DNA of 64,000 bases from Reyranella sp. (GTDB lineage: Bacteria > Pseudomonadota > Alphaproteobacteria > Reyranellales > Reyranellaceae). Numbering within the stretch: position 1 is the first letter of the stretch; each line of letters opens with the position of its first letter. The position numbers and the translations under genes were made by a program. The notes under the pieces are model-generated. The model ran no database searches. It was not told the DNA's origin and saw only the letters and a program-made list of their open reading frames with translations. The stretch covers positions 1-64,000 of the forward strand of contig JAIEOV010000030.1 of NCBI GenBank assembly GCA_019750135.1, in the 5' to 3' direction. Shown here one piece after another: positions 34,170-42,356 of this stretch.

Positions 34170-35372
34170 CTACTTGAGGCCGCCGCAGAACTCCTGGATG
34201 CGCTTACAACCTTCGCGCAGGCTCGCCATGTCGGTGGCGTAGGAGATGCGGAAGTAGGGGCTCATGCCGTAGGCCGCACCCTGCACGGTGGCAACGTGCT
34301 TCTCCTCGAGCAGCGCCGTCACGAAGTCGGTGTCGTTGGCGATCTTGCGGCCGCCCGGCGTGGTCTTGCCGATGCAGCCCGCCATGTTGGGGAACACGTA
34401 GAACGCGCCCTCGGGCTTGTGGCAGGTGAGACCCTTGGCCTCGCGCAGCATGCCGACGACCTCGTCGCGCCGCTTCTGGTAGTCGGCGGCGCGCTCCTTC
34501 AGCAGCTCCTGCGGCCCGTTGAGCGCGGCGGTCGCGGCGGCCTGGCTGATGGTCGAGATGCCCGAGCCGATCTGGCCCTGCATGTTCATCATGGCGGCGA
34601 CCATGGGCTTGGGCCCGCCGCAGAAGCCGACGCGCCAGCCGGTCATGGCATAGGCCTTGGACGCGCCGTTCACCGTGAGCGTGCGCTCCTTCAGCCTGGG
34701 CTCGACCTCGGCCACGGTGCAGAAGCCGAAGCCGTCATAGGTCAGATGCTCGTAGACGTCGTCCGACATGACGAAGACGTGGGGTTGGGCGAGCAGGACG
34801 TAGCAGATCTCGCGCATCTCGGCGCGCGAGCACACCGCGCCGGTCGGGTTGTTGGGGAAGTTCAGCACCACCCACTTGGTTCTGGGCGTGATCGCGGCCT
34901 CGAGGTCGACGGCGCGCAGCTTGAAGTGGTTGTTCTCCGGGCACGACACCGACACCGGCTTGGCGCCGGCCAGCGTCGCCTGGTCGGCATAGGAGATCCA
35001 GCCCGGCGCCGGGATGATCACCTCGTCGCCCGGGTTCACGCTCGCCTGCAGGGCATCGTACATGATCTGCTTGCTGCCGTTCGAGACCATGATCTCGTCG
35101 AGCGCATAGTCGAGATTGTTGTCGCGCTTGAACTTGCGCTGGATCGCCTCCTTGAGCGGCTTCACGCCGTCTTGCGGCGGATACTTGGTGTCGCCGGCAA
35201 GCGCTGCCTTGTAGGCCGCCTCGATGGCGTGGGTCGGCGTCGGGAAGTCGGGCTCGCCCGAGGACAGGCCCACGATCTTCACGCCCTGGGCGCGCAGCTC
35301 GCGCACCTTGCGGGTCATGGCGGCGGAGGCGGATATCTTGACGTTGCGCAGGCGCTCGGCGACTTCGAACAT
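34170..35372 (-). CDS. Class I/II PLP aminotransferase (aspartate aminotransferase-like)
   Basis: A 400-residue fold-type I aminotransferase of the Ib subgroup common in alphaproteobacteria. It has SSGEPDFPTP (about 38-47), LNFPNNPTGAVC (near 174), the Schiff-base lysine in NGASKAYAMTGWR (near 240) and the C-terminal FRISYAT arginine that binds the alpha-carboxylate. The likely role is aspartate/2-oxoglutarate or prephenate transamination. The ATG lies 5 bases after the EamA stop, so the two form an operon. Confidence 0.9.
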   Translation of the reverse strand: MFEVAERLRNVKISASAAMTRKVRELRAQGVKIVGLSSGEPDFPTPTHAIEAAYKAALAGDTKYPPQDGVKPLKEAIQRKFKRDNNLDYALDEIMVSNGSKQIMYDALQASVNPGDEVIIPAPGWISYADQATLAGAKPVSVSCPENNHFKLRAVDLEAAITPRTKWVVLNFPNNPTGAVCSRAEMREICYVLLAQPHVFVMSDDVYEHLTYDGFGFCTVAEVEPRLKERTLTVNGASKAYAMTGWRVGFCGGPKPMVAAMMNMQGQIGSGISTISQAAATAALNGPQELLKERAADYQKRRDEVVGMLREAKGLTCHKPEGAFYVFPNMAGCIGKTTPGGRKIANDTDFVTALLEEKHVATVQGAAYGMSPYFRISYATDMASLREGCKRIQEFCGGLK

Positions 35373-35377
35373 GATCT

Positions 35378-36220
35378 CTATTGGCCCTTCTTCCGTATCG
35401 TGAGCGCGATGCCGCCCAGGATCGCCGCCGAGGCCAGGAGCAGCCGTGCGGTGATCGGCTCCGCGAGTAGCATTGCCCCGCCGATGGCCGCAATGGCCGG
35501 GACGCTGAGCTGGATTGTGGCGGCGGAGGTTGCGCTGAGCGCCGGCAGCGCCGCGTACCACAGCACGTAGCCCAGGCCCGAGGTCAGCGCGCCCGACACG
35601 ACCGCGTAGGCGAGGCCGGTATAGTCGACGGTTTCGCGGCCATAGGCCGTCAGGATCAGCGCTGCTGCAAAGGGCACCGAGCGCAGGAAGTTGCCGCCGG
35701 TCGCCGCGATCGGCTCGCCGGCGCCTCTTCCGAGCAGCGAGTAGACACCCCAGGCCGCCCCGGCGCCCAGCATCAGCGCCGCGGCATGCGGCGGCGGCGC
35801 GGCGAGTCCCGGCAGCAGCAGGACGACCAGGCCGCCGACGGCGATCACGAGCCCCAGCAGCCGCCAACCGGCGATGCGTTCGCCCTGCCACAGGCCCCAG
35901 GCCATCATGGTGAGCTGCACGGCGCCGAACAGCAGCAGCGCGCCGGTCGCGGCCGTCAGGTCGCGATAGGCGAAGGAGAAGAAGACGGCGTAGGCGAACA
36001 GCATTACGGCCATCGGCCAGCTGCCGCCGCTCGACGGCCGCACGCCGCGGGCGCGCAGCAGGACGATCAGCATGAGCGCGCCCGAGGCGAGGCGGATGGC
36101 GGTGAAGCTCGCCGCGTCGATGGTTGTGTCGTTCATCGCTGCGCGGCAGAGCAGCGAGTTGCTGGCGAAAGCCAGCATGGCGAACACGGTGAGGAGCGGG
36201 ACGCGCAGGCTTGAGTTCAT
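35378..36220 (-). CDS. EamA/DMT family transporter
   Basis: A 280-residue protein with ten predicted hydrophobic helices in two repeated EamA halves, typical of drug/metabolite exporters; the second half begins after GVYSLLGRG. It has the usual tryptophan-poor, Ala/Leu-rich composition of the family. It sits directly upstream of the aminotransferase (5-base gap), so it may export an amino acid or related metabolite made by that enzyme; this is inference. A palindromic element lies immediately upstream. Confidence 0.82.
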   Translation of the reverse strand: MNSSLRVPLLTVFAMLAFASNSLLCRAAMNDTTIDAASFTAIRLASGALMLIVLLRARGVRPSSGGSWPMAVMLFAYAVFFSFAYRDLTAATGALLLFGAVQLTMMAWGLWQGERIAGWRLLGLVIAVGGLVVLLLPGLAAPPPHAAALMLGAGAAWGVYSLLGRGAGEPIAATGGNFLRSVPFAAALILTAYGRETVDYTGLAYAVVSGALTSGLGYVLWYAALPALSATSAATIQLSVPAIAAIGGAMLLAEPITARLLLASAAILGGIALTIRKKGQ

Positions 36221-36221
36221 T

Positions 36222-36302
36222 GCTGGGGGCGCGCGACTCCAGTCGCGCGTCTTTGCAGGTCCAAGAGAGAAGATCGCGCCACTGGAGTGGCGCGCCCCCA
36301 GC
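36222..36302. repeat. Nested palindromic repeat element
   Basis: Two 28-base arms (36222-36249 and 36275-36302) form an inverted repeat at 26 of 28 positions; each arm itself contains a smaller palindrome (GCGCCACTGGAGTGGCGC in the right arm). The right arm recurs exactly at 59148-59175. The element lies between the EamA gene start and the amidohydrolase stop, only three bases from the latter. Confidence 0.8.
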
Positions 36303-36304
36303 GA

Positions 36305-37444
36305 TTAATTGCTCAGCCGATAGAGCTTCATCGCGTTGTCGCGCGTGATCTTCTTGCGCGCGTCGGCGCTGATGCCGGTGAGCTCGCGCTCGAGGAACTC
36401 CTGCGAATCGGGCCAGATGCCGTCGGGATGCGGGTAGTCCGAGCCCCACATCACGTTGTCCTCGCCGAGAACGTCGAGCAGGCGGATGCCGATCGGGTCG
36501 GTCTGGTAGGTGGCGTAGAACTGGCGATACCAGTACTCGCTGGGCTTCATCTTGAGCTCGAGATCCTTGAACTGGTCCTCCCATTCGAGGTCCATGTGCT
36601 GCAGCACGTAGGGGATCCAGCCCAGCCCCGCCTCGCCGATCACGATCTTGAGGTTGGGATAGCGCTCGGGCGCGCCCGAATAGATCAGCGACATGAGCAT
36701 GTAGCTCATGTGCATCTGGAAGTTGGTGATGTGCACGGCCTGCACGCGGCGCACGATGTGCGGCTGCATCTTGGTGTAGTCGGGCGAGCGGCCGCCGATC
36801 GTGTGGAAGTGGAGCGGAATGCCGGTCTCGTGGCCGAACTTCCACAACGGCTCCCAGTGCTCGTCCCAAAGCGGCGTCATGTCGGGCCGGTTGGCTATGT
36901 CGAAGCCGCGCGCGCCGCGCTTGGCGTTGCGCATCGCCTCGGCGACCGACTCCTCCATGTCGTAGTTCGGGATGTTGGAAAGGCCGATCAGACGGTCGGG
37001 TGCGGCGCTGCAGAAGTCGTGGAGCCAGTCGTTGTAGATGCGCAGCATCTCGAGCGCGGCTTCCGGATCGTTGAGCCGGCCGCTCGAGCCCAGCACGCCG
37101 TACAGGATCTCGGCCTGCACGCCGTCGCGGTCCTGGTCCTTCAGGCGCATCTCCGGCTCGGTGAGGCGACGGATGCCTTTCTTGCCGTCGTCGTAGAGGC
37201 CGGTCGAGGCCATGCGGTCGGAGCGATGGATGACGCCCGGCACGTATTCGCGGCCGGCCGACCCCATGCCGTTCACCAGGCCGAACTTGGCGCCCTTGGC
37301 GCTGACCCATTCGGGTCCCTTCGGCCCCTCGACGACATGGGGCATGCGGTCCTTGAAGGCCGCCGAGGCGTTCTTGGTGAAAAGGTCGGGGGGCAGCCAG
37401 ATCAGATCGACGTGGCCGTCAGCGGAGATGACGTCGTAATGCAT
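36305..37444 (-). CDS. Amidohydrolase 2 family protein
   Basis: A 379-residue TIM-barrel metallohydrolase/decarboxylase of the Amidohydro_2 family. It opens with SADGHVDLIWLP (the H-x-D/H metal motif in relaxed form), then PLHFHTIGG with metal His residues near 206, and VMWGSDYPHPDG with the catalytic Asp near 337. Such enzymes often decarboxylate or hydrolyse aromatic ring-cleavage products. The ATG at 37444 has GGAGG nine bases upstream; the frame is open beyond it, but that extension lacks support. The substrate is unknown. Confidence 0.82.
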   Translation of the reverse strand: MHYDVISADGHVDLIWLPPDLFTKNASAAFKDRMPHVVEGPKGPEWVSAKGAKFGLVNGMGSAGREYVPGVIHRSDRMASTGLYDDGKKGIRRLTEPEMRLKDQDRDGVQAEILYGVLGSSGRLNDPEAALEMLRIYNDWLHDFCSAAPDRLIGLSNIPNYDMEESVAEAMRNAKRGARGFDIANRPDMTPLWDEHWEPLWKFGHETGIPLHFHTIGGRSPDYTKMQPHIVRRVQAVHITNFQMHMSYMLMSLIYSGAPERYPNLKIVIGEAGLGWIPYVLQHMDLEWEDQFKDLELKMKPSEYWYRQFYATYQTDPIGIRLLDVLGEDNVMWGSDYPHPDGIWPDSQEFLERELTGISADARKKITRDNAMKLYRLSN

Positions 37445-37509
37445 GGGCGCGTTCCTCCGCCGAGGATCATCCTCCCGTCGGACGCGCGTTGCCAGTCCCC
37501 TCCGCTTGC

Positions 37510-37965
37510 TTAGCGATACATCCGCGCCCAGTTTTGCCAGGGCGTCGCCAGCAGCACGAGGCTGGCGGCCAGCGACAGGACCAGGCCGGTGGACGTGATG
37601 GCGTCGGCGCCGACCGATTCGCGGAGGTAGAGATTGTAGACTTCGAGCGCCACCACCAGCGCGCCGCCGGCGGCATACATCCGGAGATCGGGCAGGGTGC
37701 GGAACTGCCGCTCGCCTAAAAGGTCGATCAGGGCCACGACGGCGGCCAGCACGGCCATCACTAGGCCGGCGATCAGCAGCCATTCGGTGATGTCGGCGAA
37801 CTCCGGCACGCTGTGGCGCACGAAGACGCTCGCCTGGGTGTAGACCAGGTCGGCGGCGCAGGCGGTGAAGAAGTAGCCGACGGCGAAAGGACGGAGCAGG
37901 GGATGCAAAGCCCGCCCGGCGATCTGGGCGGTGATACGTGGCTTAAGGGGCGTCATGCGGCTCAT
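37510..37965 (-). CDS. DUF2231-type membrane protein
   Basis: A 151-residue protein with four predicted membrane helices and the DUF2231 pattern: GRALHPLLRPFAVGYFFTACAADLVY in two parts, with conserved His and Asp, near residues 16-41. The role of this family is not known, though it is often found with electron-transport genes. The start at 37965 (MSRM) or the ATG at 37956 are both possible; longer frames run into non-coding sequence. It is divergent from the CHRD lipoprotein gene with a 131-base gap. Confidence 0.65.
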   Translation of the reverse strand: MSRMTPLKPRITAQIAGRALHPLLRPFAVGYFFTACAADLVYTQASVFVRHSVPEFADITEWLLIAGLVMAVLAAVVALIDLLGERQFRTLPDLRMYAAGGALVVALEVYNLYLRESVGADAITSTGLVLSLAASLVLLATPWQNWARMYR

Positions 37966-38096
37966 GTAAGCAAACCCGGCGCCGTGTGCCGTGCGACAGT
38001 CAGTCCGACTGAAAGTAGAGTGTCGCCATGGGAACTGACACAATGGCTAGGGGAGATCGGCCGGTTTTGCTGCGTATGACGACAGAAGGGGGATTC

Positions 38097-38561
38097 ATGA
38101 CGGCCGTTTTTCGCGCGACCCTTGCCCTGGCCCTAGTCCTGGCGTTGTCGCTCACGGCGTCGTGCTCGTTCTATCTCGGCGAGCCGCGCGTGCCCAAGAC
38201 CGACCTGCGTGCCACGCTCGGCGGCGCGTACGAGGTGCCGCCGACAGCGAGTGAAGGCAGCGGCTACTTCGAGGCCGTGTACCGGCCCTCGACCAAAGTG
38301 CTGGCGTATCGGCTGAACCTGCAGAAGCTGAGCGGCCCCATCACGATGGGCTACCTGCAGGGACCGGCCGCGCCGGGAGAGAACGGCCCGCAGGTCGTAC
38401 CCATCAACATCCCGATCTATGACTACACGATCTGGGATGGCGCCACGCTCACCGAGGAACAGGCGGCGCAGGTGCTGGCCGGCCAGTGGTACGTCAACGT
38501 CATGACGCTGCAGTATCCCGGCGGCGAGATCCGCGGACAGATCCTGCCGCTCAGGAAATAG
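38097..38561 (+). CDS. CHRD domain lipoprotein
   Basis: A 154-residue protein. Residues 1-22 form a lipoprotein signal with lipobox LTASC; the mature part holds a CHRD domain (LGGAYEVPPTASEGSGYFEAVY in pieces near 44-65, then a WYVNVMTLQYPGGEIRGQI region ending the protein). CHRD domains occur in chordin and in many bacterial surface proteins; their role is unclear. The ATG is preceded by GGGGG. It converges with the amidohydrolase at 38565, stop to stop, with three bases between. Confidence 0.85.
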   Translation: MTAVFRATLALALVLALSLTASCSFYLGEPRVPKTDLRATLGGAYEVPPTASEGSGYFEAVYRPSTKVLAYRLNLQKLSGPITMGYLQGPAAPGENGPQVVPINIPIYDYTIWDGATLTEEQAAQVLAGQWYVNVMTLQYPGGEIRGQILPLRK

Positions 38562-38564
38562 CCA

Positions 38565-39392
38565 TCAGTCGAACGCGTAGTTCCAGCCGATCCATTTGGC
38601 GAGACCGCGACCCATCACCTTCTCGAGGTCCTGGCCCCTGAGCCATGGCAGCTCCTCGGTGAACATGGTCACGCACTGGCGGTAGCTGCAGGGCATGCGG
38701 GTGATGTCGGTGCCCCAGAAGAAGCGGTCGGGCCCATAGGCATCGAAGATGCGCTTCAGGCCGTCGTGCAGGTTCTTGAAGGGGTAGGGATGTGTCGAGT
38801 AGCCGGGCGCGCCGGTCGCCTTGACTGCGACATTCGGCAGCGTGGCCAGCGAGCAGAGCTCGTCGAGATTGCCGAAGGCCGCCGCATCCTTCTCCAGGCG
38901 AAGCAGGCCGCAATGGTCGATGATCAGTTTCAGCTGCGGATGCGCCTCGGCAATCTTCCTGAAGGGCTTCAGGAAAAGGCCGGCCATGGTGGCGACCGGG
39001 ATGCCTTCTTTCTCGGCGGCGGGCCAAACCCAGTCGAGCTTGCCCTCGTGCAGCGCCTTCTGCTGGTCGGGATAGAGCAGGGCCCAGCGCAGGCCCATCA
39101 TGCCGGGCTGGTTGCGCCAGCCGACGATGCGCTTGCGGCTCTCCGGGTCGTCGAGCTCGAACTGGCCCATCACGGCGAAGCGGGCGGGGTATTTCCTGGC
39201 CGCCGCCAGGGCGAGCTGGTTGGAGGTCGGGTCCCAGCTGTAGGGCGGATGGATCAGCGCGGCGTCGACTCCGGCCTCGTCCATCTCCTTCAGCGCTTCT
39301 TCAGCAGTGAACTTCTCGACCTTGCGGTGGAGGCCGCTGGGCGGCGTCACGGTCTGTGACCAGATGTGGATCTGGGCGTCGATGATCTTCAT
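38565..39392 (-). CDS. Amidohydrolase 2 family protein
   Basis: A 275-residue TIM-barrel hydrolase. It begins KIIDAQIHIWS with the Q-x-H metal motif, and includes LIIDHCGLL (near 157) and FFWGTDITRMP with the catalytic Asp (near 226). It resembles L-rhamnono- or 2-pyrone-4,6-dicarboxylate lactonase relatives of the same fold, but the substrate cannot be set. The start at 39392 is supported by GGAGG six bases upstream. It is divergent from the methyltransferase at 39449 across 56 bases. Confidence 0.8.
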   Translation of the reverse strand: MKIIDAQIHIWSQTVTPPSGLHRKVEKFTAEEALKEMDEAGVDAALIHPPYSWDPTSNQLALAAARKYPARFAVMGQFELDDPESRKRIVGWRNQPGMMGLRWALLYPDQQKALHEGKLDWVWPAAEKEGIPVATMAGLFLKPFRKIAEAHPQLKLIIDHCGLLRLEKDAAAFGNLDELCSLATLPNVAVKATGAPGYSTHPYPFKNLHDGLKRIFDAYGPDRFFWGTDITRMPCSYRQCVTMFTEELPWLRGQDLEKVMGRGLAKWIGWNYAFD

Positions 39393-39448
39393 GGCATTCC
39401 TCCGGTCGGCGATACTATCAGGCATCCGGGCCGCTGAAGGAGCCGCCG

Positions 39449-40258
39449 ATGGTTGAGACGACCGACAAAGTGTTCGCCGGATCGATCCCCGAAATTTACG
39501 ACCGCTTCATGGTCCCGCTGATCTTCGAGCCCTATGCCGTCGATCTCGCCGAGCGAGTGGCCGCCCTGGCGCCGAACGACGTGCTGGAGACCGCGGCGGG
39601 GACGGGCGTGCTGACGCGCGCCCTTGCCGGACGGCTGCCGGCATCGACGCGCATCGTCGCCACCGACCTCAATCAGGCGATGCTCGACCAGGCCGCGAAG
39701 CGGCAGCCGCCCGGCGCCGTCGCGTGGAGGCAGGCCGACGCGCTCGCTCTACCGTTCGCCGACCGCAGCTTCGACGCCGTCGCCTGCCAGTTCGGGGCGA
39801 TGTTCTTTCCCGACAAGGTGCAGGGTTACCGGGAAGCCCGCCGGGTCCTGAGGCCGGGCGGACGCTTCCTGTTCAACGTGTGGGACAAGATCGCCGACAA
39901 CGAATTCGCCGACGTCGTGACGCTGACGCTGGCGGAGATGTTCCCCGCCGATCCGCCGCGCTTCATGGCGCGCACGCCGCATGGTCATCACGATGTCGAG
40001 CGCATCCGGCAGGATCTCGCGGCGGCGGGATTCGCCGATACCTCCATCGACGCCGTCGATGCGCGCAGCCGGGCGCCGTCGGCGCGCGACGTCGCCATCG
40101 CCTACTGCCAGGGCACGCCGCTGCGCAACGAGATCGAGACGCGCGATGCCGCGAGGCTCGAGGAGGCCACCGACCGGGCCGCGGCGGCGGTGGCGCAACG
40201 CTTCGGGTGGGGCGCCGTCGACGGCCGCATCCGCGCGATCGTCATCAGCGCTTCGTAA
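39449..40258 (+). CDS. Class I SAM-dependent methyltransferase
   Basis: A 269-residue methyltransferase of the UbiE/Methyltransf_11 type. Motif I reads DVLETAAGTGVLT (about 45-57), motif II is IVATDLNQAMLDQA, motif III is DALALPFADRSFDAVACQFG, and a post-motif EARRVLRPGGRFLFNVWD follows in the expected place. The substrate is unknown. It stands alone and is followed by a palindromic element. Confidence 0.88.
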   Translation: MVETTDKVFAGSIPEIYDRFMVPLIFEPYAVDLAERVAALAPNDVLETAAGTGVLTRALAGRLPASTRIVATDLNQAMLDQAAKRQPPGAVAWRQADALALPFADRSFDAVACQFGAMFFPDKVQGYREARRVLRPGGRFLFNVWDKIADNEFADVVTLTLAEMFPADPPRFMARTPHGHHDVERIRQDLAAAGFADTSIDAVDARSRAPSARDVAIAYCQGTPLRNEIETRDAARLEEATDRAAAAVAQRFGWGAVDGRIRAIVISAS

Positions 40259-40261
40259 GTC

Positions 40262-40388
40262 ATGCCTCCCCATCGGCTTGACGATGAGGAGGTGGCCGCG
40301 AAGCGGACGGAGGGGTCATGGGCATCACACTGCGGCCCATGACCCCTCCGGCCCTGCGGGCCATCTCCCCAGCTTCGCTGGGGAGGAA
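40262..40388. repeat. Palindromic element between methyltransferase and aldo/keto reductase genes
   Basis: A perfect 16-bp inverted repeat (CGGAGGGGTCATGGGC at 40308-40323, complement at 40335-40350) sits inside looser outer arms rich in CCTCCCC and GGGGAGG (40264-40300 and 40350-40388). It may end transcripts from both convergent genes. Confidence 0.65.
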
Positions 40389-40399
40389 CGATCAAATGC

Positions 40400-41428
40400 C
40401 TAGTTCGGCGTCGGCGCGTTGGCGTCGATCAGCTTTTCGCGCTTCAGCTCGCTCCACAGCTCGACCGGGATCTTGGCCGACAGCCGGGTGATGTTCTGCT
40501 TCACCTCGGTGCTGCTGAGCGCGCCAGGGATCACCGAACAGAGCGCGGGGTGGAACAGCGGGAACTGCATGGCGGCGGCGCCCAGCTCGACGCCGTGGCG
40601 CTGGCACACCGCCTCGATCTTCTGCGCCTTCTCGATCAGAGGCGCGGGTGCAGCGGCGTAATCGTGCGTGGCGCCGGGCTTCACGCCGCCGGTCAGGATG
40701 CCCGAGTTGTACGGTCCGCCCAGGATGACCGAGACGTTGCGCTTGACGCACTCGGGCAGGAATTCCTCGAGCCCGCCCTGTTCCAGCAGCGTGTAGCGGC
40801 CGGCCAGCAGCATGCAGTCGAAGTCGCCGGCCTTGATGAAGCGCAGGCTCGTGTCCGATTCGTTGATGCCGACGCCGATCGCGCCGATGATCCCGGCCTT
40901 GCGCAGCTCGTCGAGCGCCTTGAAGCCCGAATCCATCACCGTCTTGAAGCGCTCGTCGAGGATCGCGCGGTCCTTGATGGTCCAGAAGTCGACGTCGTGG
41001 ATCAGCGCAATGTCGATCTTGGCGAGTCCCAGCCTGAGATGCGAGTGCTCGAGCGAGCGCATGACGCCGTCATAGGTGTAGTCGAAGACCGGCGCGAAGC
41101 CCGGCAGCCCGTTCTCGCGAAAGCCGTCCGGCTTCGGCTCGCCGGGCTTCATGGCGTGCAGGATGCGGCCGATCTTGGTCGACAGCAGGAAGTCCTCGCG
41201 CGGCTTGTTGCGCAACGCCGCCCCCATGCGCAGCTCGCTGCGGCCGTATCCGTAGAACGGCGAGGTGTCGAAGTAGCGCACGCCGCCTTCGTAGGCGGCG
41301 TCGGTCAGCGCCATCGCCTCGGCGTCGGAGATGGTGGCGCGAAAGCCGCCCATCGGCGCGCCGCCCAGACCCAGTGTCGTGACTTCGAGGTTGGTCTTGC
41401 CGACGCGACGCTTGGGCAGAACGGTCAT
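40400..41428 (-). CDS. Aldo/keto reductase, D-threo-aldose dehydrogenase-like
   Basis: A 342-residue protein of the AKR clade that includes D-threo-aldose 1-dehydrogenase and pyridoxal 4-dehydrogenase (KTNLEVTTLGLGGAPMGG at the start). The catalytic residues are visible: D and Y in YFDTSPFYGYG (about 53-63), K in FLLSTKIGR and H in IALIHDVDFW. It overlaps the TauD gene by four bases (ATGA) and is the last gene of a five-gene operon, so sugar oxidation together with the RhaD-type aldolase is a reasonable guess. Confidence 0.87.
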   Translation of the reverse strand: MTVLPKRRVGKTNLEVTTLGLGGAPMGGFRATISDAEAMALTDAAYEGGVRYFDTSPFYGYGRSELRMGAALRNKPREDFLLSTKIGRILHAMKPGEPKPDGFRENGLPGFAPVFDYTYDGVMRSLEHSHLRLGLAKIDIALIHDVDFWTIKDRAILDERFKTVMDSGFKALDELRKAGIIGAIGVGINESDTSLRFIKAGDFDCMLLAGRYTLLEQGGLEEFLPECVKRNVSVILGGPYNSGILTGGVKPGATHDYAAAPAPLIEKAQKIEAVCQRHGVELGAAAMQFPLFHPALCSVIPGALSSTEVKQNITRLSAKIPVELWSELKREKLIDANAPTPN

Positions 41429-42309
41429 GCAGCCTCCTGGTCGGCCGTCGGGCCGTCGCTTCTGGTGGTGGTGCGGCGCATGTCGCGCACGATGTTGAGA
41501 TCGTCGAAGCGGCGCACGCGATGCATGGTTGTGCGGTTGTCCCAGATCACCAGATCATGCTGCGTCCAGCGGTGCGCGTAGACGAACTGCGGCTGGGTGG
41601 CGTGCTCCATCAGGTCGCGGATGAAGGCCATCGCCTCGGGCTGCGGCCAGCCGATGATGGTGCCGATGTGAGCCGACAGGAACAGCGATTTGCGGCCCGA
41701 TCCGGGATGCGTGCGCACCAGCCGGTGGCGCACCGGCCGCATCGCCACGCGTTCGTCGGGCAGGAACTCGGTGAAGCCGAGCTGGCCGCGCGAATAGATC
41801 AGCGAATGCTCGCAGATCAGCTCCTCAATCTCGGCCTTGGTTGCCGCGTCGAGGTCGTCGTAGGCCGCGCGCATGTCGGCGAACTCCGTGTTGCCGCCGG
41901 CGGTGGTGACGATGCGGCCGCTCAGGATCGAATACTTGGCCGGCACGACGCGGAACGAGGCATCGGAGTGCCACAGCCGGTTGCCGAGCGACGCCATGCG
42001 CCGCTTGTTGTCCCGCGCGAGCTTTTGCCCCTCCTTGTCGAGGTTCGAGACGTCGGCGAAGGCCGGGGCGAGCCGCAGCTCCGAATTGCGCACCGTCGAG
42101 TTGGCGCCTTCCTCGAGCGGCCCGAAATTGCGCGTGAAGGCGAGCTGCTGCTCGTCGGTAATGTCCTGGCCGGGCAACACCAGTACGGCGTGTCGGTTCA
42201 TGCCCTCGTCGATCGCCTCTACCTCGGGCGGCGTGAGGGGACGGCGCGCATCGATGCCCGTGAGGCGCGCGCCGATGTGGGGTGTCAGGGACGTGATCTC
42301 GATCGGCAT
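41425..42309 (-). CDS. TauD/TfdA family dioxygenase
   Basis: A 294-residue Fe(II)/2-oxoglutarate-dependent dioxygenase. The metal triad is visible: LWHSDASFR gives H-x-D near residue 112, and WDNRTTMHRV gives the distal His near 261, followed by the R that binds 2-oxoglutarate. It begins with PIEITSLTPHIGARLTGID, typical of the family. Substrates range from taurine to 2,4-D. It overlaps the aldo/keto reductase start, so both are translated together. Confidence 0.9.
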   Translation of the reverse strand: MPIEITSLTPHIGARLTGIDARRPLTPPEVEAIDEGMNRHAVLVLPGQDITDEQQLAFTRNFGPLEEGANSTVRNSELRLAPAFADVSNLDKEGQKLARDNKRRMASLGNRLWHSDASFRVVPAKYSILSGRIVTTAGGNTEFADMRAAYDDLDAATKAEIEELICEHSLIYSRGQLGFTEFLPDERVAMRPVRHRLVRTHPGSGRKSLFLSAHIGTIIGWPQPEAMAFIRDLMEHATQPQFVYAHRWTQHDLVIWDNRTTMHRVRRFDDLNIVRDMRRTTTRSDGPTADQEAA

Positions 42310-42356
42310 GGGCCGATCTTAGACTGGCGACACCGGCTGCGAGAGGTGCGGATTCC

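Noticed and set aside
34170..37310. One very long protein spanning aminotransferase and upstream genes
   Set aside because: The part beyond 35372 is out of frame with real neighbours (EamA and amidohydrolase), and the ATG at 35372 fits the family start.
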